From positions 1-42,266 of the forward strand of contig JABGTH010000169.1 of the NCBI GenBank assembly GCA_018647275.1: 42,266 nucleotides of DNA, read 5' to 3'. The notes below the pieces were generated by a model, which worked only from the letters and a program-made list of their open reading frames with translations, searched no databases and was not told where the DNA came from. Shown here in pieces: positions 1-7,554 of the stretch (positions are counted from its first letter, which is position 1; the number at the start of each line of letters is the position of its first letter). A program made the position numbers and the translations under genes. This DNA is from Paracoccaceae bacterium. GTDB lineage: Bacteria > Pseudomonadota > Alphaproteobacteria > Rhodobacterales > Rhodobacteraceae.

Positions 1-171
1 CAGACCCGGAAGACCGACCAGCAAACCATGCCCACCGCACAACAATGCGGTCAATGTCAGGTCGGCAACCCGCTCCTGCCCAATGAAGCGACGATTGATG
101 GATGCCTTGGCCTGACCAAGTTTTTCGCCCAGCGCCTCTATTTGCGCAACCATATCTTGGCTATTGGTCAT
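1..171 (-). CDS. MoxR-family AAA+ ATPase, N-terminal part (runs off the left edge)
   Basis: The first 57 codons of a leftward gene are visible. The translation begins MTNSQDMVAQIEAL and contains RFIGQERVADLTLTALLCGG and then GLLVGLPG, which is the start of the MoxR Walker A region. MoxR ATPases are chaperone-like AAA+ proteins that usually act with VWA-domain partners encoded beside them; those would lie outside the window. The start at 171 is supported by GGAG nine bases upstream. The gene is divergent from the DUF1285 gene, and the two share about 70 bases of promoter space. Only the N-terminal region before the completed P-loop is seen, so ATPase competence cannot be judged. The family call rests on the RFIGQE..V and GLLVGLPG signature. 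Confidence 0.8.
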   Translation of the reverse strand, partial: MTNSQDMVAQIEALGEKLGQAKASINRRFIGQERVADLTLTALLCGGHGLLVGLPGL

Positions 172-240
172 GACATCAGTCTCCGGCAGGTTATATCTAT
201 CGGTGACAACCTATCGCCTAACGACGGAATGACAATTCTT

Positions 241-816
241 ATGAGTGGACAAAAGCCCGTGATCCCCAGTGCAGAAGGCCTTGTTGCCTCTATAAACGCC
301 ACGAAAACGCGCGGTTTGCCGCCTGTGCACCTGTGGAACCCACCGTTCTGTGGTGATCTGGATATGCGGATCGCACGGGATGGGACGTGGTTTTACGAGG
401 GCACGCCGATCGGGCGGCCAGCATTGGTTAAGATGTTTTCGTCGATCTTGAAGCGGGAAAACGGGAAATACTTCCTTGTGACGCCTGTTGAGAAGGTCGG
501 GATCATCGTCGATGACGCTCCATTTGTGGCGCTTGATTTCGATCCTGTAGGCCAAGGGTTGGATCAAGATTTGACGTTCACAACGCATGTCGATGATGCG
601 GTTGTTGCGGGCGTCAATCATCCCATTCGGGTTGAGCGGGATATTGAGACGGGAGAGCCGTCGCCATATATCTTGATCCGTGCGGATTTAGAGGCGCTGA
701 TAGATCGCAAGAGCTTCTACCGGTTGGTGGATTTGGGTGTGCATCACGAGGGCTGGTTTGGCGTGTGGTCTGGTGGAGCGTTCTTTGGGATTATTCCGTC
801 GGGGGAGCTGGAGTGA
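241..816 (+). CDS. DUF1285 family protein
   Basis: This is a 191-residue soluble protein of a conserved proteobacterial family without an assigned biochemical role. The signatures are PPVHLWNPPFCGDLDMRIARDG near residues 20-45, GTPIGRPALVKMFSSIL, and DGKYFLVTPVEK-like text (here NGKYFLVTPVEKVGI), all typical of DUF1285. No signal peptide or membrane segment is visible. The frame stays open upstream to position 28, but that part is the antisense of the MoxR gene, so the internal ATG at 241 (alternative 229) is preferred. The ribosome binding site is weak for either start. In related bacteria this gene also sits divergently from moxR, which supports the call. No function is proposed. Confidence 0.85.
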   Translation: MSGQKPVIPSAEGLVASINATKTRGLPPVHLWNPPFCGDLDMRIARDGTWFYEGTPIGRPALVKMFSSILKRENGKYFLVTPVEKVGIIVDDAPFVALDFDPVGQGLDQDLTFTTHVDDAVVAGVNHPIRVERDIETGEPSPYILIRADLEALIDRKSFYRLVDLGVHHEGWFGVWSGGAFFGIIPSGELE

Positions 817-818
817 AG

Positions 819-914
819 TTATGAAAACCACTCTATGTTTTTCATTTTAGTTAAGGCTCTGTCGACAATCTCTTTTATCCCATTGCTAATACCGTCTGAA
901 ATCAATTGATCCAT
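819..914 (-). CDS. Possible 31-residue small protein
   Basis: This short leftward frame starts at ATG 914 and ends just past the convergent DUF1285 stop. It has a good AAAGGA ribosome binding site six bases before the start. The product begins MDQLISDGISNGIKEIVDRA and ends NIEWFS; it looks like an amphipathic helix, with no signal peptide or cysteines. It lies downstream of the msrA terminator, so it would need its own promoter, and none is obvious. I do not recognise it. It may be a real small protein, a fragment of an older gene, or chance. Confidence 0.3.
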   Translation of the reverse strand: MDQLISDGISNGIKEIVDRALTKMKNIEWFS

Positions 915-933
915 TTAAATTCCTTTCACACAT

Positions 934-959
934 AAAAAAGGCGGACCCGAAGGCTCGCC
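934..959 (-). terminator. Rho-independent terminator of the msrB-msrA operon
   Basis: On the minus strand the arm GGCGAGCC, a TTCG tetraloop and the arm GGTCCGCC form a stem with one mismatch and one G-U pair, followed by six T. It begins seven bases after the msrA stop codon. Confidence 0.75.
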
Positions 960-966
960 CTTATTC

Positions 967-1473
967 TTATTCTGCTGCCCGTTTTGGTAATGTCCAATCC
1001 GGTCGTACAAAGTGGCAGGTATAGCCGTTTGGTATCCGCTCAAGGTAATCTTGATGCTCTGGCTCTGCTTCCCAAAAATCGCCCACTGGGTCGACTTCGG
1101 TCACAACTTTGGCCGGCCAAATGCCTGATGCCTCAACATCTGCAATGGTATCAAGCGCCGTTTGATACTGCGATTTGTTGGCGTAGTAGATGGCAGAACG
1201 GTAACCCAAGCCACGGTCATTGCCTTGGCGGTTAGGCGTGGTCGGGTCGTGGATTTGGAAGAAGAACTCTAACAGCTCACGGTAGGTGATTTTGTTAGGG
1301 TCGAACATGATTTCAATCCCTTCCGCATGTGTCCCGTGATTGCGGTAGGTTGCATTTGGAACGTCCCCACCAGTGTAACCGACACGGGTGTCCGTGACAC
1401 CCGGCATTTTACGGATCAGGTCCTGCATGCCCCAGAAGCATCCGCCTGCTAAAACTGCGCGTTCAATGGTCAT
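967..1473 (-). CDS. msrA: Peptide-methionine (S)-S-oxide reductase MsrA
   Basis: MsrA reduces the S-epimer of methionine sulfoxide in proteins, using thioredoxin as final reductant. The protein has 168 residues. The hallmark GGCFWG lies at residues 10-15 with the catalytic cysteine at 12, followed by GVTDTRVGYTGG, YRNHGTHAEGIEI and the EPEHQDYLE region. A C-terminal YTCHFVRP supplies a possible resolving cysteine. There is no signal peptide, so it should be cytoplasmic. The start codon overlaps the msrB stop by four bases (ATGA), so the two genes are translationally coupled and cover both sulfoxide epimers. A terminator follows directly. The thioredoxin gene at 13896 could be a physiological electron donor. 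Confidence 0.95.
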   Translation of the reverse strand: MTIERAVLAGGCFWGMQDLIRKMPGVTDTRVGYTGGDVPNATYRNHGTHAEGIEIMFDPNKITYRELLEFFFQIHDPTTPNRQGNDRGLGYRSAIYYANKSQYQTALDTIADVEASGIWPAKVVTEVDPVGDFWEAEPEHQDYLERIPNGYTCHFVRPDWTLPKRAAE

Positions 1474-1919
1474 CTGATATTCTCCACTTGGTCTAAATAT
1501 GCGCCGTAGCCTTCCCCTTCCATATCGTCATGGTGGACGAAACGTAGGGAGGCCGAGTTGATGCAGTACCGCAATCCGCCCCGATCACGCGGTCCGTCTG
1601 GAAACACGTGGCCAAGGTGGCTGTCGCCATGCATGGAACGCACTTCGGTGCGAACCATGCCAAGGGTAGCGTCCTTCAGCTCAGCCACATTTGCCGGTTC
1701 AATCGCTTTAGTAAAGCTTGGCCAGCCACATCCACTTTCGTATTTATCGCTTGAGGCAAACAATGGCTCACCCGATACGATATCGACGTAAAGGCCTGGC
1801 TCTTTGTTAGCGAGCAATTTGCCAGTACCTGGACGTTCTGTGCCGCTTTCTTGCGTCACATAGAATTCCTCTGGCGATAGGGTTGCGATGACGTCTGGGT
1901 TCTTTGTGTAGCTGGTCAT
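1470..1919 (-). CDS. msrB: Peptide-methionine (R)-S-oxide reductase MsrB
   Basis: MsrB reduces the R-epimer of methionine sulfoxide in proteins. The 149-residue product carries the SelR/MsrB domain: SGCGWPSF (cysteine 64), HGDSHLGHVFPDGP, and RYCINSASLRF with the catalytic cysteine at 119. The CxxC pairs that bind structural zinc in many family members are absent; the GLYVDIVSGEPLF region has no cysteine, so this is the zinc-free type. The start at 1919 is chosen over the ATG at 1934 because AAAGGA lies six bases before it. The gene is the first of a two-gene operon with msrA. Confidence 0.95.
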   Translation of the reverse strand: MTSYTKNPDVIATLSPEEFYVTQESGTERPGTGKLLANKEPGLYVDIVSGEPLFASSDKYESGCGWPSFTKAIEPANVAELKDATLGMVRTEVRSMHGDSHLGHVFPDGPRDRGGLRYCINSASLRFVHHDDMEGEGYGAYLDQVENIR

Positions 1920-2057
1920 GGCGTGTCCTTTCATGTTGGTTGTCTATTAGATGGGGCTGCAATGTATAAAAGAAAAGGATGAAATCGTTTCGATACAATT
2001 GTCGGGGTCAACATCCTATGACAAACAGTAATAATTAACTAAGGAAGGGATCAGGAA

Positions 2058-2654
2058 ATGGCGCAACAACCTCGTGCATGGCAACGTATGCTGTCTGGTC
2101 GCAGGCTAGATTTACTTGATCCAACCCCTGTGGACATCGAGATCGAAGACATCGCCCACGGTCTAGCCTTTGTCGCGCGCTGGAACGGCCAAACACATGG
2201 CGATTTCGCCTATTCCGTAGCTGAACATTCGCTTCTGGTTGAAATCTTATATGGGCGTATATCGCCCAATGCACCGATCAAGTGGCGGTTGGCCGCCCTG
2301 CTGCATGATGCGCCTGAATACGTGATTGGTGACATGATTTCCCCCGTTAAAGCCGCCGTTGGTCCGGGCTATGGGGAATTGGACGATCGCCTGATGGCGG
2401 CAATACACATTCGCTTTGGTCTACCTGCGGTGATCCCTGTTGCGGTCAAAAAGCAAATTAAAAAAGCGGACCGTATTAGCGCATGGATGGAAGCCGTACA
2501 AATCGCAGGCTTTTCACAAGAAGAAGCGACCAAGCTGTTTGGCAAACCAGATTCAGACGTGATCGACGGACTTTCCATCGTTTTGCGCACCCCTGTTGAA
2601 ACGCGCACCGACTTTGCCGCCCGTCACCACGTCCTGCTAAAGGAAATGCCATGA
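2058..2654 (+). CDS. HD-domain phosphohydrolase, YfbR-like
   Basis: This is a 198-residue metal-dependent phosphohydrolase of the HD superfamily, resembling the YfbR group that removes phosphate from deoxynucleotides. The metal-binding pattern is visible as SVAEHSLL with histidine 57, LLHDAPEYVIGD with H83-D84, and a later KKADRISAWMEA containing the final aspartate. No membrane segment is seen. The start is preceded by AGGAAGGGATCAGGAA, which provides a strong ribosome binding site. It overlaps the next gene, an acetyltransferase, by four bases (ATGA), so the two are probably one transcript. The exact substrate cannot be read from the sequence; nucleotide salvage or clean-up is an inference from the family. 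Confidence 0.85.
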   Translation: MAQQPRAWQRMLSGRRLDLLDPTPVDIEIEDIAHGLAFVARWNGQTHGDFAYSVAEHSLLVEILYGRISPNAPIKWRLAALLHDAPEYVIGDMISPVKAAVGPGYGELDDRLMAAIHIRFGLPAVIPVAVKKQIKKADRISAWMEAVQIAGFSQEEATKLFGKPDSDVIDGLSIVLRTPVETRTDFAARHHVLLKEMP

Positions 2655-3136
2655 CATATGTACGCCGCGCCAATTTGATGGATGCGAAATCAATGGCGAC
2701 CTTATTGAACGCTATCATTGAAAAGGGTGGCACCACAGCCAAGACCCAAACCGTAACAGGGGACGATATCAGCGAATGGATGTCCTTTGCCCCAGACGAA
2801 TCTGCATGGCATGTCGCGTTGGACGACGCTGAACAGGTCATCGGATTTCAATGGATTTCCCCACACGAAAAGCTGCCGGCAGAGGCGTGCGATATTGCGA
2901 CCTTTGTTCAGGTCGGACGTACGGGGTTGGGCATTGGGTCATCCCTGTTTTCGGCCACCTCAAAGGCAGCCAAAAACTTGGGGTACGTTTGGATCAACGC
3001 CACTATCCGCACCGACAATGAGGGCGGATTGACCTATTATCAATCGCGCGGTTTCCGAACGTGGACACTCGACAAAGACGTCAAATTGGACAGCGGTTTG
3101 ATCGTCGACAAGATCAGCAAACGCTACGATATCTAA
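2651..3136 (+). CDS. GNAT-family N-acetyltransferase
   Basis: This 161-residue protein has the GNAT fold: an N-terminal TYVRRANLMDAKSMATLLNAII, a central strand GFQWISPHE, the acetyl-CoA binding loop VGRTGLGIGSSLF matching the R/Q-x-x-G-x-G/A pattern, and a C-terminal NEGGLTYYQSRGF. The order resembles the phosphinothricin/methionine-sulfoximine acetyltransferase branch, but the substrate cannot be inferred. The start overlaps the HD-hydrolase stop (ATGA), so the genes are coupled. It ends four bases before the convergent regA stop codon, leaving no room for a dedicated terminator. Confidence 0.85.
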   Translation: MTYVRRANLMDAKSMATLLNAIIEKGGTTAKTQTVTGDDISEWMSFAPDESAWHVALDDAEQVIGFQWISPHEKLPAEACDIATFVQVGRTGLGIGSSLFSATSKAAKNLGYVWINATIRTDNEGGLTYYQSRGFRTWTLDKDVKLDSGLIVDKISKRYDI

Positions 3137-3140
3137 ACGA

Positions 3141-3695
3141 TTAGCGCGGTGAACGTTTTGCCAAAATACGTTGCAACGTACGGCGGTGCATGTTCAGGCG
3201 ACGTGCTGTTTCAGATACGTTGCGATCACACAATTCGTAGACACGTTGAATGTGTTCCCAACGTACGCGATCCGCACTCATCGGGTTTTCTGGTGGTGGG
3301 GGCAGATCATCGCCCGACGCCAACAGCGCATTCATGATATCGGTCGCGTCCGCTGGCTTCGACAAATAGTCTGTCGCGCCAATTTTCACCGCAGCAACAG
3401 CCGTGGCAATCGCACCGTAACCTGTCAGGACAACGATACGTGCATCTGGACGTTTTTCACGCAGCACTTCGACCACGTCCAAACCATTACCGTCCTCAAG
3501 GCGCAGATCGATCACGGCGTATGCTGGCGGACGGGCCGTTGCAATTGCACGACCTGCGGCAACGCTGCCGCCGGTCTCAACTTCAAAGCCACGTTTCTCC
3601 ATCGCTTTTGCAAGACGGCGTAAAAAGGGTTCGTCGTCATCTAGCAACATCAATGTGCGGTCTTCACCAAGGTCGTATTCGATTGGGTCTGCCAT
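3141..3695 (-). CDS. regA: Global redox response regulator RegA/PrrA/ActR
   Basis: This 184-residue regulator has the length typical of the RegA/PrrA/ActR family. The N-terminal receiver has the acidic pocket LLDDDEPF, phospho-acceptor D63 in AVIDLRLEDG, and the lysine in YLSKPADA. The C-terminal FIS-type helix-turn-helix reads VSETARRLNMHRRTLQRIL. In relatives, phospho-RegA controls photosynthesis, carbon and nitrogen fixation, respiration and other redox genes. The start at 3695 is preferred to 3737 because AAGGAG sits eight bases upstream and the family begins here. senC lies 67 bases upstream on the same strand, and regB is divergent beyond senC, the standard arrangement. Confidence 0.97.
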   Translation of the reverse strand: MADPIEYDLGEDRTLMLLDDDEPFLRRLAKAMEKRGFEVETGGSVAAGRAIATARPPAYAVIDLRLEDGNGLDVVEVLREKRPDARIVVLTGYGAIATAVAAVKIGATDYLSKPADATDIMNALLASGDDLPPPPENPMSADRVRWEHIQRVYELCDRNVSETARRLNMHRRTLQRILAKRSPR

Positions 3696-3762
3696 GTGAT
3701 CGTCTCCTTGTTCAGAGTTAATATGGGTCGCGGACACCCTTTGGTCAAACTAAGTAACACTA

Positions 3763-4377
3763 TTAAGCGTTGTCGATAAAGCACCCGACCATTTTGGCCA
3801 TATCTTTGGCCCCAATTTCACGGCGGAAAAATTCGACAAACCCATGTTCTGGAAGAACCAAATAACTAAACGTTGAGTGATCAACGAGGTAATATTCATC
3901 GTCCGCTGGGTGCGCTTTGTAATATGTACGGTACGCTTGGCTGGCCGCTTTAACCTGTTCAGGTGACCCCGTCAGACCAATCATTTTTTCGTGCATGTTG
4001 AACGCAAAATCGCCAACTACTTCGGGCGTGTCGCGATTGGGATCGATGGAGATGAAAAGTGGTGTCATGGATTGCCCTCCCTCTGCCAAAAAGTCAGTTG
4101 CCTCAGCATTGCGCGACACATCTAGTGGGCAAACATCTGGGCAGAACGTGTAGCCGAAATAAACCATTGTCGGTTCGGTGATGACGTCCCTGTCTGTCAC
4201 TGTTTCGCCTTTGGCATTCACCAACTCAAAAGGCCCACCAATGACTGTTCCACCTGCGACGGCCGATGCGCGGCACTGTGCAAATTGATCTGGATTGGCA
4301 TCTCGGGTTGCCAGCCATGAACCCCCAACTAAAACAGCTGCGGCAATTGCGGCAATGGGTGCGATTATACGTGACAT
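3763..4377 (-). CDS. senC: SCO1/SenC/PrrC copper chaperone
   Basis: This is a 204-residue membrane-anchored periplasmic protein with a thioredoxin fold. Residues 4-24 form an N-terminal membrane anchor. The copper site is CPDVCP (C79 and C83) with the distant ligand H167 in LVDHSTFSYLV. SenC/PrrC proteins help deliver copper to cytochrome c oxidase (CuA or cbb3 type) and influence signalling through RegB. The gene lies between regA (same strand, downstream) and regB (divergent), as in Rhodobacter species. The 88-base gap to regB presumably holds both promoters; I do not see a clear operator there. Confidence 0.95.
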   Translation of the reverse strand: MSRIIAPIAAIAAAVLVGGSWLATRDANPDQFAQCRASAVAGGTVIGGPFELVNAKGETVTDRDVITEPTMVYFGYTFCPDVCPLDVSRNAEATDFLAEGGQSMTPLFISIDPNRDTPEVVGDFAFNMHEKMIGLTGSPEQVKAASQAYRTYYKAHPADDEYYLVDHSTFSYLVLPEHGFVEFFRREIGAKDMAKMVGCFIDNA

Positions 4378-4465
4378 GTTATTCGCCTTAAATGTTAGTA
4401 ATGTTTAACAATGCTGGATTGATAACACCCCTCCTATCCTGCGCAATCAAAGAAATAGTGAGCAC

Positions 4466-5863
4466 ATGCCAGATTCCCACCTTAACGTTTTCACCGAACA
4501 GCAAAGATCCAACTGGATAAGGCTTAGAACCATGATTGTTCTACGATGGGTAGCCATTGTAGGACAATTAACCGCAATCTTGGTTGGACAATATGTCTAC
4601 GGATTGCAGTTGGAATTAGGTCTTTGTTACTTTGCTGTGGGCCTTTCAGTCATCGGGAATCTGGTCGCTGCCTTTGTTTTTCCTGAAAACAAGCGCCTTT
4701 CTGAGCGTGAAAACCTATCCATGGTCATGTTCGATTTGCTACAATTGGGATTCTTGTTGTTTCTCTCTGGTGGCCTGCACAATCCGTTTGCATTGCTACT
4801 GTTGGGTCCAGTTACTGTGTCAGCCGCGGTTCTTACAACGCGATCAACTCTACTGGCTGGTGGCACTGCAATTGCCATGGTGACGCTGCTGTCCAAGTTC
4901 CATCTATCCCTCAAAACTGACCAAGGATTTATCCTGCGCGTGCCCGATATTTTCCTGTTTGGGAACTGGATAGCATTGGTCATTGCCATTGTATTTATCG
5001 GGGCCTATTCGCGCCGGATTACGTCTGAGATGCACTCTATGTCCGATGCGCTAACCGCCACTCAAATGGCCCTATCACGCGAACAAAAATTGACTGATCT
5101 AGGCGGCGTTGTCGCTGCTGCGGCCCATGAATTAGGCACTCCTCTTGCCACGATCAAACTCGCCAGTTCTGAGTTGATGGACGAATTGGAGAATCGCGAA
5201 GATTTATGGGCAGATGCTGCATTGATCCGTGAACAGGCCAACAGATGTCGCGATATTTTACGCGATATGGGTCAGGCCGGAAAAGACGATTTGCACCTGC
5301 GCCAAGCACCCTTGATGACCGTCATCGCAGAAGCCGCAGAGCCCCACGCCCATCGTGGCAAAGCCGTGCATTTTTCACACGATCCATTGGCTGGTGTGGA
5401 GATGAGCCAACCCGCTATTTTGCGCAAACCAGAGATTATACATGGGTTGCGTAATCTGGTTCAAAACGCCGTCGACTTCGCCAACAAGAATGTTTGGGTC
5501 GAAGGACATTGGACTACAAACACCATTTCAATCCGGATCGTTGATGATGGGACAGGTTTCCCGCCTCATTTAATTGGACGCATCGGCGATCCATTTGTCG
5601 GGCGCCGCAAAACGCCGTCTGAAGGTCAAGACCGGCCAGGGTATGAAGGTATGGGTTTAGGTCTGTTTATTGCTAAGACCCTGCTAGAAAGATCTGGTGC
5701 TGAGCTGAGTTTTGCAAACGGGTCTGATCCATACATGACAGCACCAGATACTGCCAAACATACTGGCGCAATTGTCGAAGTGAAATGGCCCCGCGACACG
5801 ATTGATGCGCGCCACGGCAGCAACGCAATTCCGCTTGGTGAAAACCAAAGATTTCTAGGATAG
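4466..5863 (+). CDS. regB: Redox sensor histidine kinase RegB/PrrB
   Basis: This 465-residue inner-membrane kinase senses redox state and phosphorylates RegA. The first ~185 residues hold about six membrane helices (for example TMIVLRWVAIVGQLTAILVG and WIALVIAIVFIGAYS). The quinone-binding motif GGLHNPF is intact. The dimerisation box reads AAHELGTPLATIK with the autophosphorylated H221. The redox-active cysteine described in RegB is conserved as C261 in NRCRDILRDMG. ATP-binding boxes follow: NLVQNAVDFA, VDDGTGFP and GMGLGLFIAKTLL. All known sensory residues are present, so the circuit should work. The gene is monocistronic here; about 20 bases after its stop comes a palindrome belonging to the next locus. 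Confidence 0.97.
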   Translation: MPDSHLNVFTEQQRSNWIRLRTMIVLRWVAIVGQLTAILVGQYVYGLQLELGLCYFAVGLSVIGNLVAAFVFPENKRLSERENLSMVMFDLLQLGFLLFLSGGLHNPFALLLLGPVTVSAAVLTTRSTLLAGGTAIAMVTLLSKFHLSLKTDQGFILRVPDIFLFGNWIALVIAIVFIGAYSRRITSEMHSMSDALTATQMALSREQKLTDLGGVVAAAAHELGTPLATIKLASSELMDELENREDLWADAALIREQANRCRDILRDMGQAGKDDLHLRQAPLMTVIAEAAEPHAHRGKAVHFSHDPLAGVEMSQPAILRKPEIIHGLRNLVQNAVDFANKNVWVEGHWTTNTISIRIVDDGTGFPPHLIGRIGDPFVGRRKTPSEGQDRPGYEGMGLGLFIAKTLLERSGAELSFANGSDPYMTAPDTAKHTGAIVEVKWPRDTIDARHGSNAIPLGENQRFLG

Positions 5864-5881
5864 ATGAACGACTTACCCATT

Positions 5882-5900
5882 GGTTAACAGGCTGTTAACC
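5882..5900. promoter_or_regulatory. Perfect CtrA-type palindrome (TTAA-N7-TTAA)
   Basis: GGTTAACAGGCTGTTAACC is a 9-base inverted repeat around one central base. It contains TTAA at 5884-5887 and 5895-5898 spaced by seven bases, and the right half extends to TTAACCAT, matching the alphaproteobacterial CtrA recognition sequence. It lies 41 bases before the first codon of the divL-like remnant, so it was probably the operator of that gene. Confidence 0.6.
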
Positions 5901-5940
5901 ATTTCCCCCGACATTTCCTCCAGAGCATCGTTCAGGGGAT

Positions 5941-6840
5941 ATGGCAGGTATGACACTCTTTGAGATTTTGATAGTCGTCGTATCAGCCTTGCTAAGTACC
6001 CTCTTAGGGCTTTTATATTTTGGAAAACCTACCAAAAATGAGTTGGGATAACTGCAAAGCTATAGCTCTGCAGATATCTCTCTTTTGTTCAAAGAGCAGA
6101 CCGTACAACACGCCTCAACGGCCGGTTTTCGACTTGCTAAGTTCAATGGAAAAGGAAGTTATTGGGCCGCTCTGTGCATCAGTATAGCCCATCGGTTTCC
6201 CAGTTTTTCCTCAAGACCTTCGGACAATGCCAAAACTGTCGTTATTCCATCGCAGCACGATACCGACATTACAAAACTAGAAATCCGCAAGATCGATGAC
6301 GCAACACATGTGCAAATCATCGATTAAGAAACTTTGCCGTTGGACGTCCAGCACAAAATCAAATCGCTAGAAGCAGAAGTGATGGTGACAGGGTTTGCGA
6401 GTACCACCGCGCCTCATCCGATTTGGAAAGTTAAGCGGGATGGCACAGTTGGCTGGTATAAAACTGCTTATGAAACTCTTTATAAAAATAGTTTTTGATA
6501 AAGAGCCGCACGCAGATCAGCCACTATTCGATATCGAAGCTCAGTCAACTGATCCATTGCGCAGCAACCGAACTTCGGTGTCTTCGGGGCCGGGTGGAAA
6601 ACACTTTTATAGACATTACCATTTTGGACGCACTCAAAGACTGGAAACGCCAAAGCCTGCCCAATTATGCATGGGCCAACATCCGCGATTTTCTTATAAA
6701 ATTAGCCCTCAATCGCCCTGGGAATGTGAAATAAAGTGGGCAAATGGTGATATATTTTCTTGCTCTATAAAACCTGTTGCTTTGGGTGCAACAATGCTGG
6801 TTTTCAAAACCAAACCTGCCATCACACATAGCACCCCTTA
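5941..6840 (+). pseudogene. divL: Decayed PAS-domain histidine kinase, DivL-like
   Basis: This stretch is a recognisable but broken gene. Frame 1 reads MAGMTLFEILIVVVSALLST plus a membrane helix, stops at TAA 6049, continues with ADISLLFKEQTVQHAS and AHRFPSFSS to TAA 6325, then SLEAEVMVTGFAS, APHPIWKVKRDGTVGWYKTA to TGA 6496. The reading then moves to frame 2 (HADQPLFDIEA, GGKHFY), to frame 3 (ILDALKDWKRQSLPNYAW near 6630-6690), and back to frame 2 (WANGDIFSCSIKP). In this order these match the N-terminal membrane anchor and PAS repeats of the DivL-like kinase found between regB and tsaE in roseobacters. The HisKA and ATPase domains are missing. The upstream CtrA-type site fits. DivL normally controls CckA and hence CtrA. 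Confidence 0.6.
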
Positions 6841-6911
6841 AAAAACCTTAACTACAAAAATAAGACCAATTTGACTTGCAGCTTGGCCACACCCACGCCA
6901 CCATAGGGCGC

Positions 6912-7388
6912 ATGGCAAACAACACCCTAAAAATCGATCTGGCAGACGCGAATGAGACTGCAAATCTTGCAGGTATTCTTGCGCAAAACGTCCAAATTGG
7001 TGACACAATTTTACTGACGGGCGCAGTTGGTGCCGGCAAAACACATTTTGCGCGTTCCTTTATTAAATCTCTTTTGACGGTGGACGAAGACGTGCCCTCG
7101 CCAACTTTCACACTTGTGCAGACATATGACACCACGGCTGGCGAAGTTTGGCACTCTGATCTTTACCGCTTAAACGCAGAACAAGAAATCGAAGAACTTG
7201 GCCTGTTTGATGCCATGACCGAAGCAGTTTGCCTGATAGAATGGCCTGACAGATTGGGTAGCTATGCCCCAACTGATGCACTTCATGTCGAATTGACACC
7301 TTCAAGCACCTTAGATTCACGTGTGCTGATCGCGCAATGGGATGACCCAAAGTGGGGTGCAAAAACTAAGGGATGGCGCAGTGACTAA
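6912..7388 (+). CDS. tsaE: tRNA threonylcarbamoyladenosine biosynthesis ATPase TsaE
   Basis: TsaE is the small ATPase that works with TsaB and TsaD to make N6-threonylcarbamoyladenosine at position 37 of ANN-decoding tRNAs. The 158-residue product has Walker A GAVGAGKTHFARS near residues 38-50, the PSPTFTLVQTY region, and the conserved HSDLYRLN followed by EIEELGL and LIEWPDRLG. The frame is open from 6876, but ATG 6912 with AGGG just upstream fits the family length. The 3' end overlaps the amgK-murU scar by eight bases. The upstream neighbour is the decayed divL, so tsaE may depend on a promoter within that remnant. Confidence 0.93.
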   Translation: MANNTLKIDLADANETANLAGILAQNVQIGDTILLTGAVGAGKTHFARSFIKSLLTVDEDVPSPTFTLVQTYDTTAGEVWHSDLYRLNAEQEIEELGLFDAMTEAVCLIEWPDRLGSYAPTDALHVELTPSSTLDSRVLIAQWDDPKWGAKTKGWRSD

Positions 7389-7554
7389 TTGCGAAACTGC
7401 GACGACCAAATTTCTGGAAGGAACCCAGTGGAGCAATGCCCAGCGTGTAACCGCGGCCGGTGACGCATCCAGTCGACGCTACGATCGGTTAACGCATTGC
7501 GACGTTGGACACCCTGAAGGCATCGCACAGGCAGAAGAGATGATGAATGTTTGA
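7381..7554 (+). pseudogene. Fusion scar: start of amgK joined to end of murU
   Basis: A 57-codon frame begins with GTG 7381 inside the end of tsaE. Its first part, FLEGTQWSNAQ then AGDASSRRYDRL, matches the start of aminoglycoside-type sugar kinases (AmgK, the MurNAc kinase). Its last part, CDVGHPEGIAQAEEMM, matches the extreme C-terminus of the MurU-type nucleotidyltransferase. In roseobacters amgK and murU lie in this order between tsaE and addB. One in-frame deletion of nearly both genes explains the structure and keeps the overlaps with tsaE (8 bases) and addB (8 bases). The product lacks both active sites and is probably non-functional, though the frame may persist for translational coupling. 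Confidence 0.65.

Noticed and set aside
28..240. Upstream extension of the DUF1285 frame
   Set aside because: This part is antisense to the start of the MoxR gene and is not family-like.
5941..6051. A 36-residue protein that looks like a type IV prepilin start (G-MTLFEILIVVV)
   Set aside because: The same frame continues after the stop with PAS-kinase-like sequence, so it is better explained as the membrane anchor of the decayed DivL-like kinase. No pilus genes are nearby.
6395..6841. A 148-codon open frame as an intact gene
   Set aside because: Its parts match different places of the kinase remnant in mixed frames and it lacks a ribosome binding site; it is a product of frameshifts.
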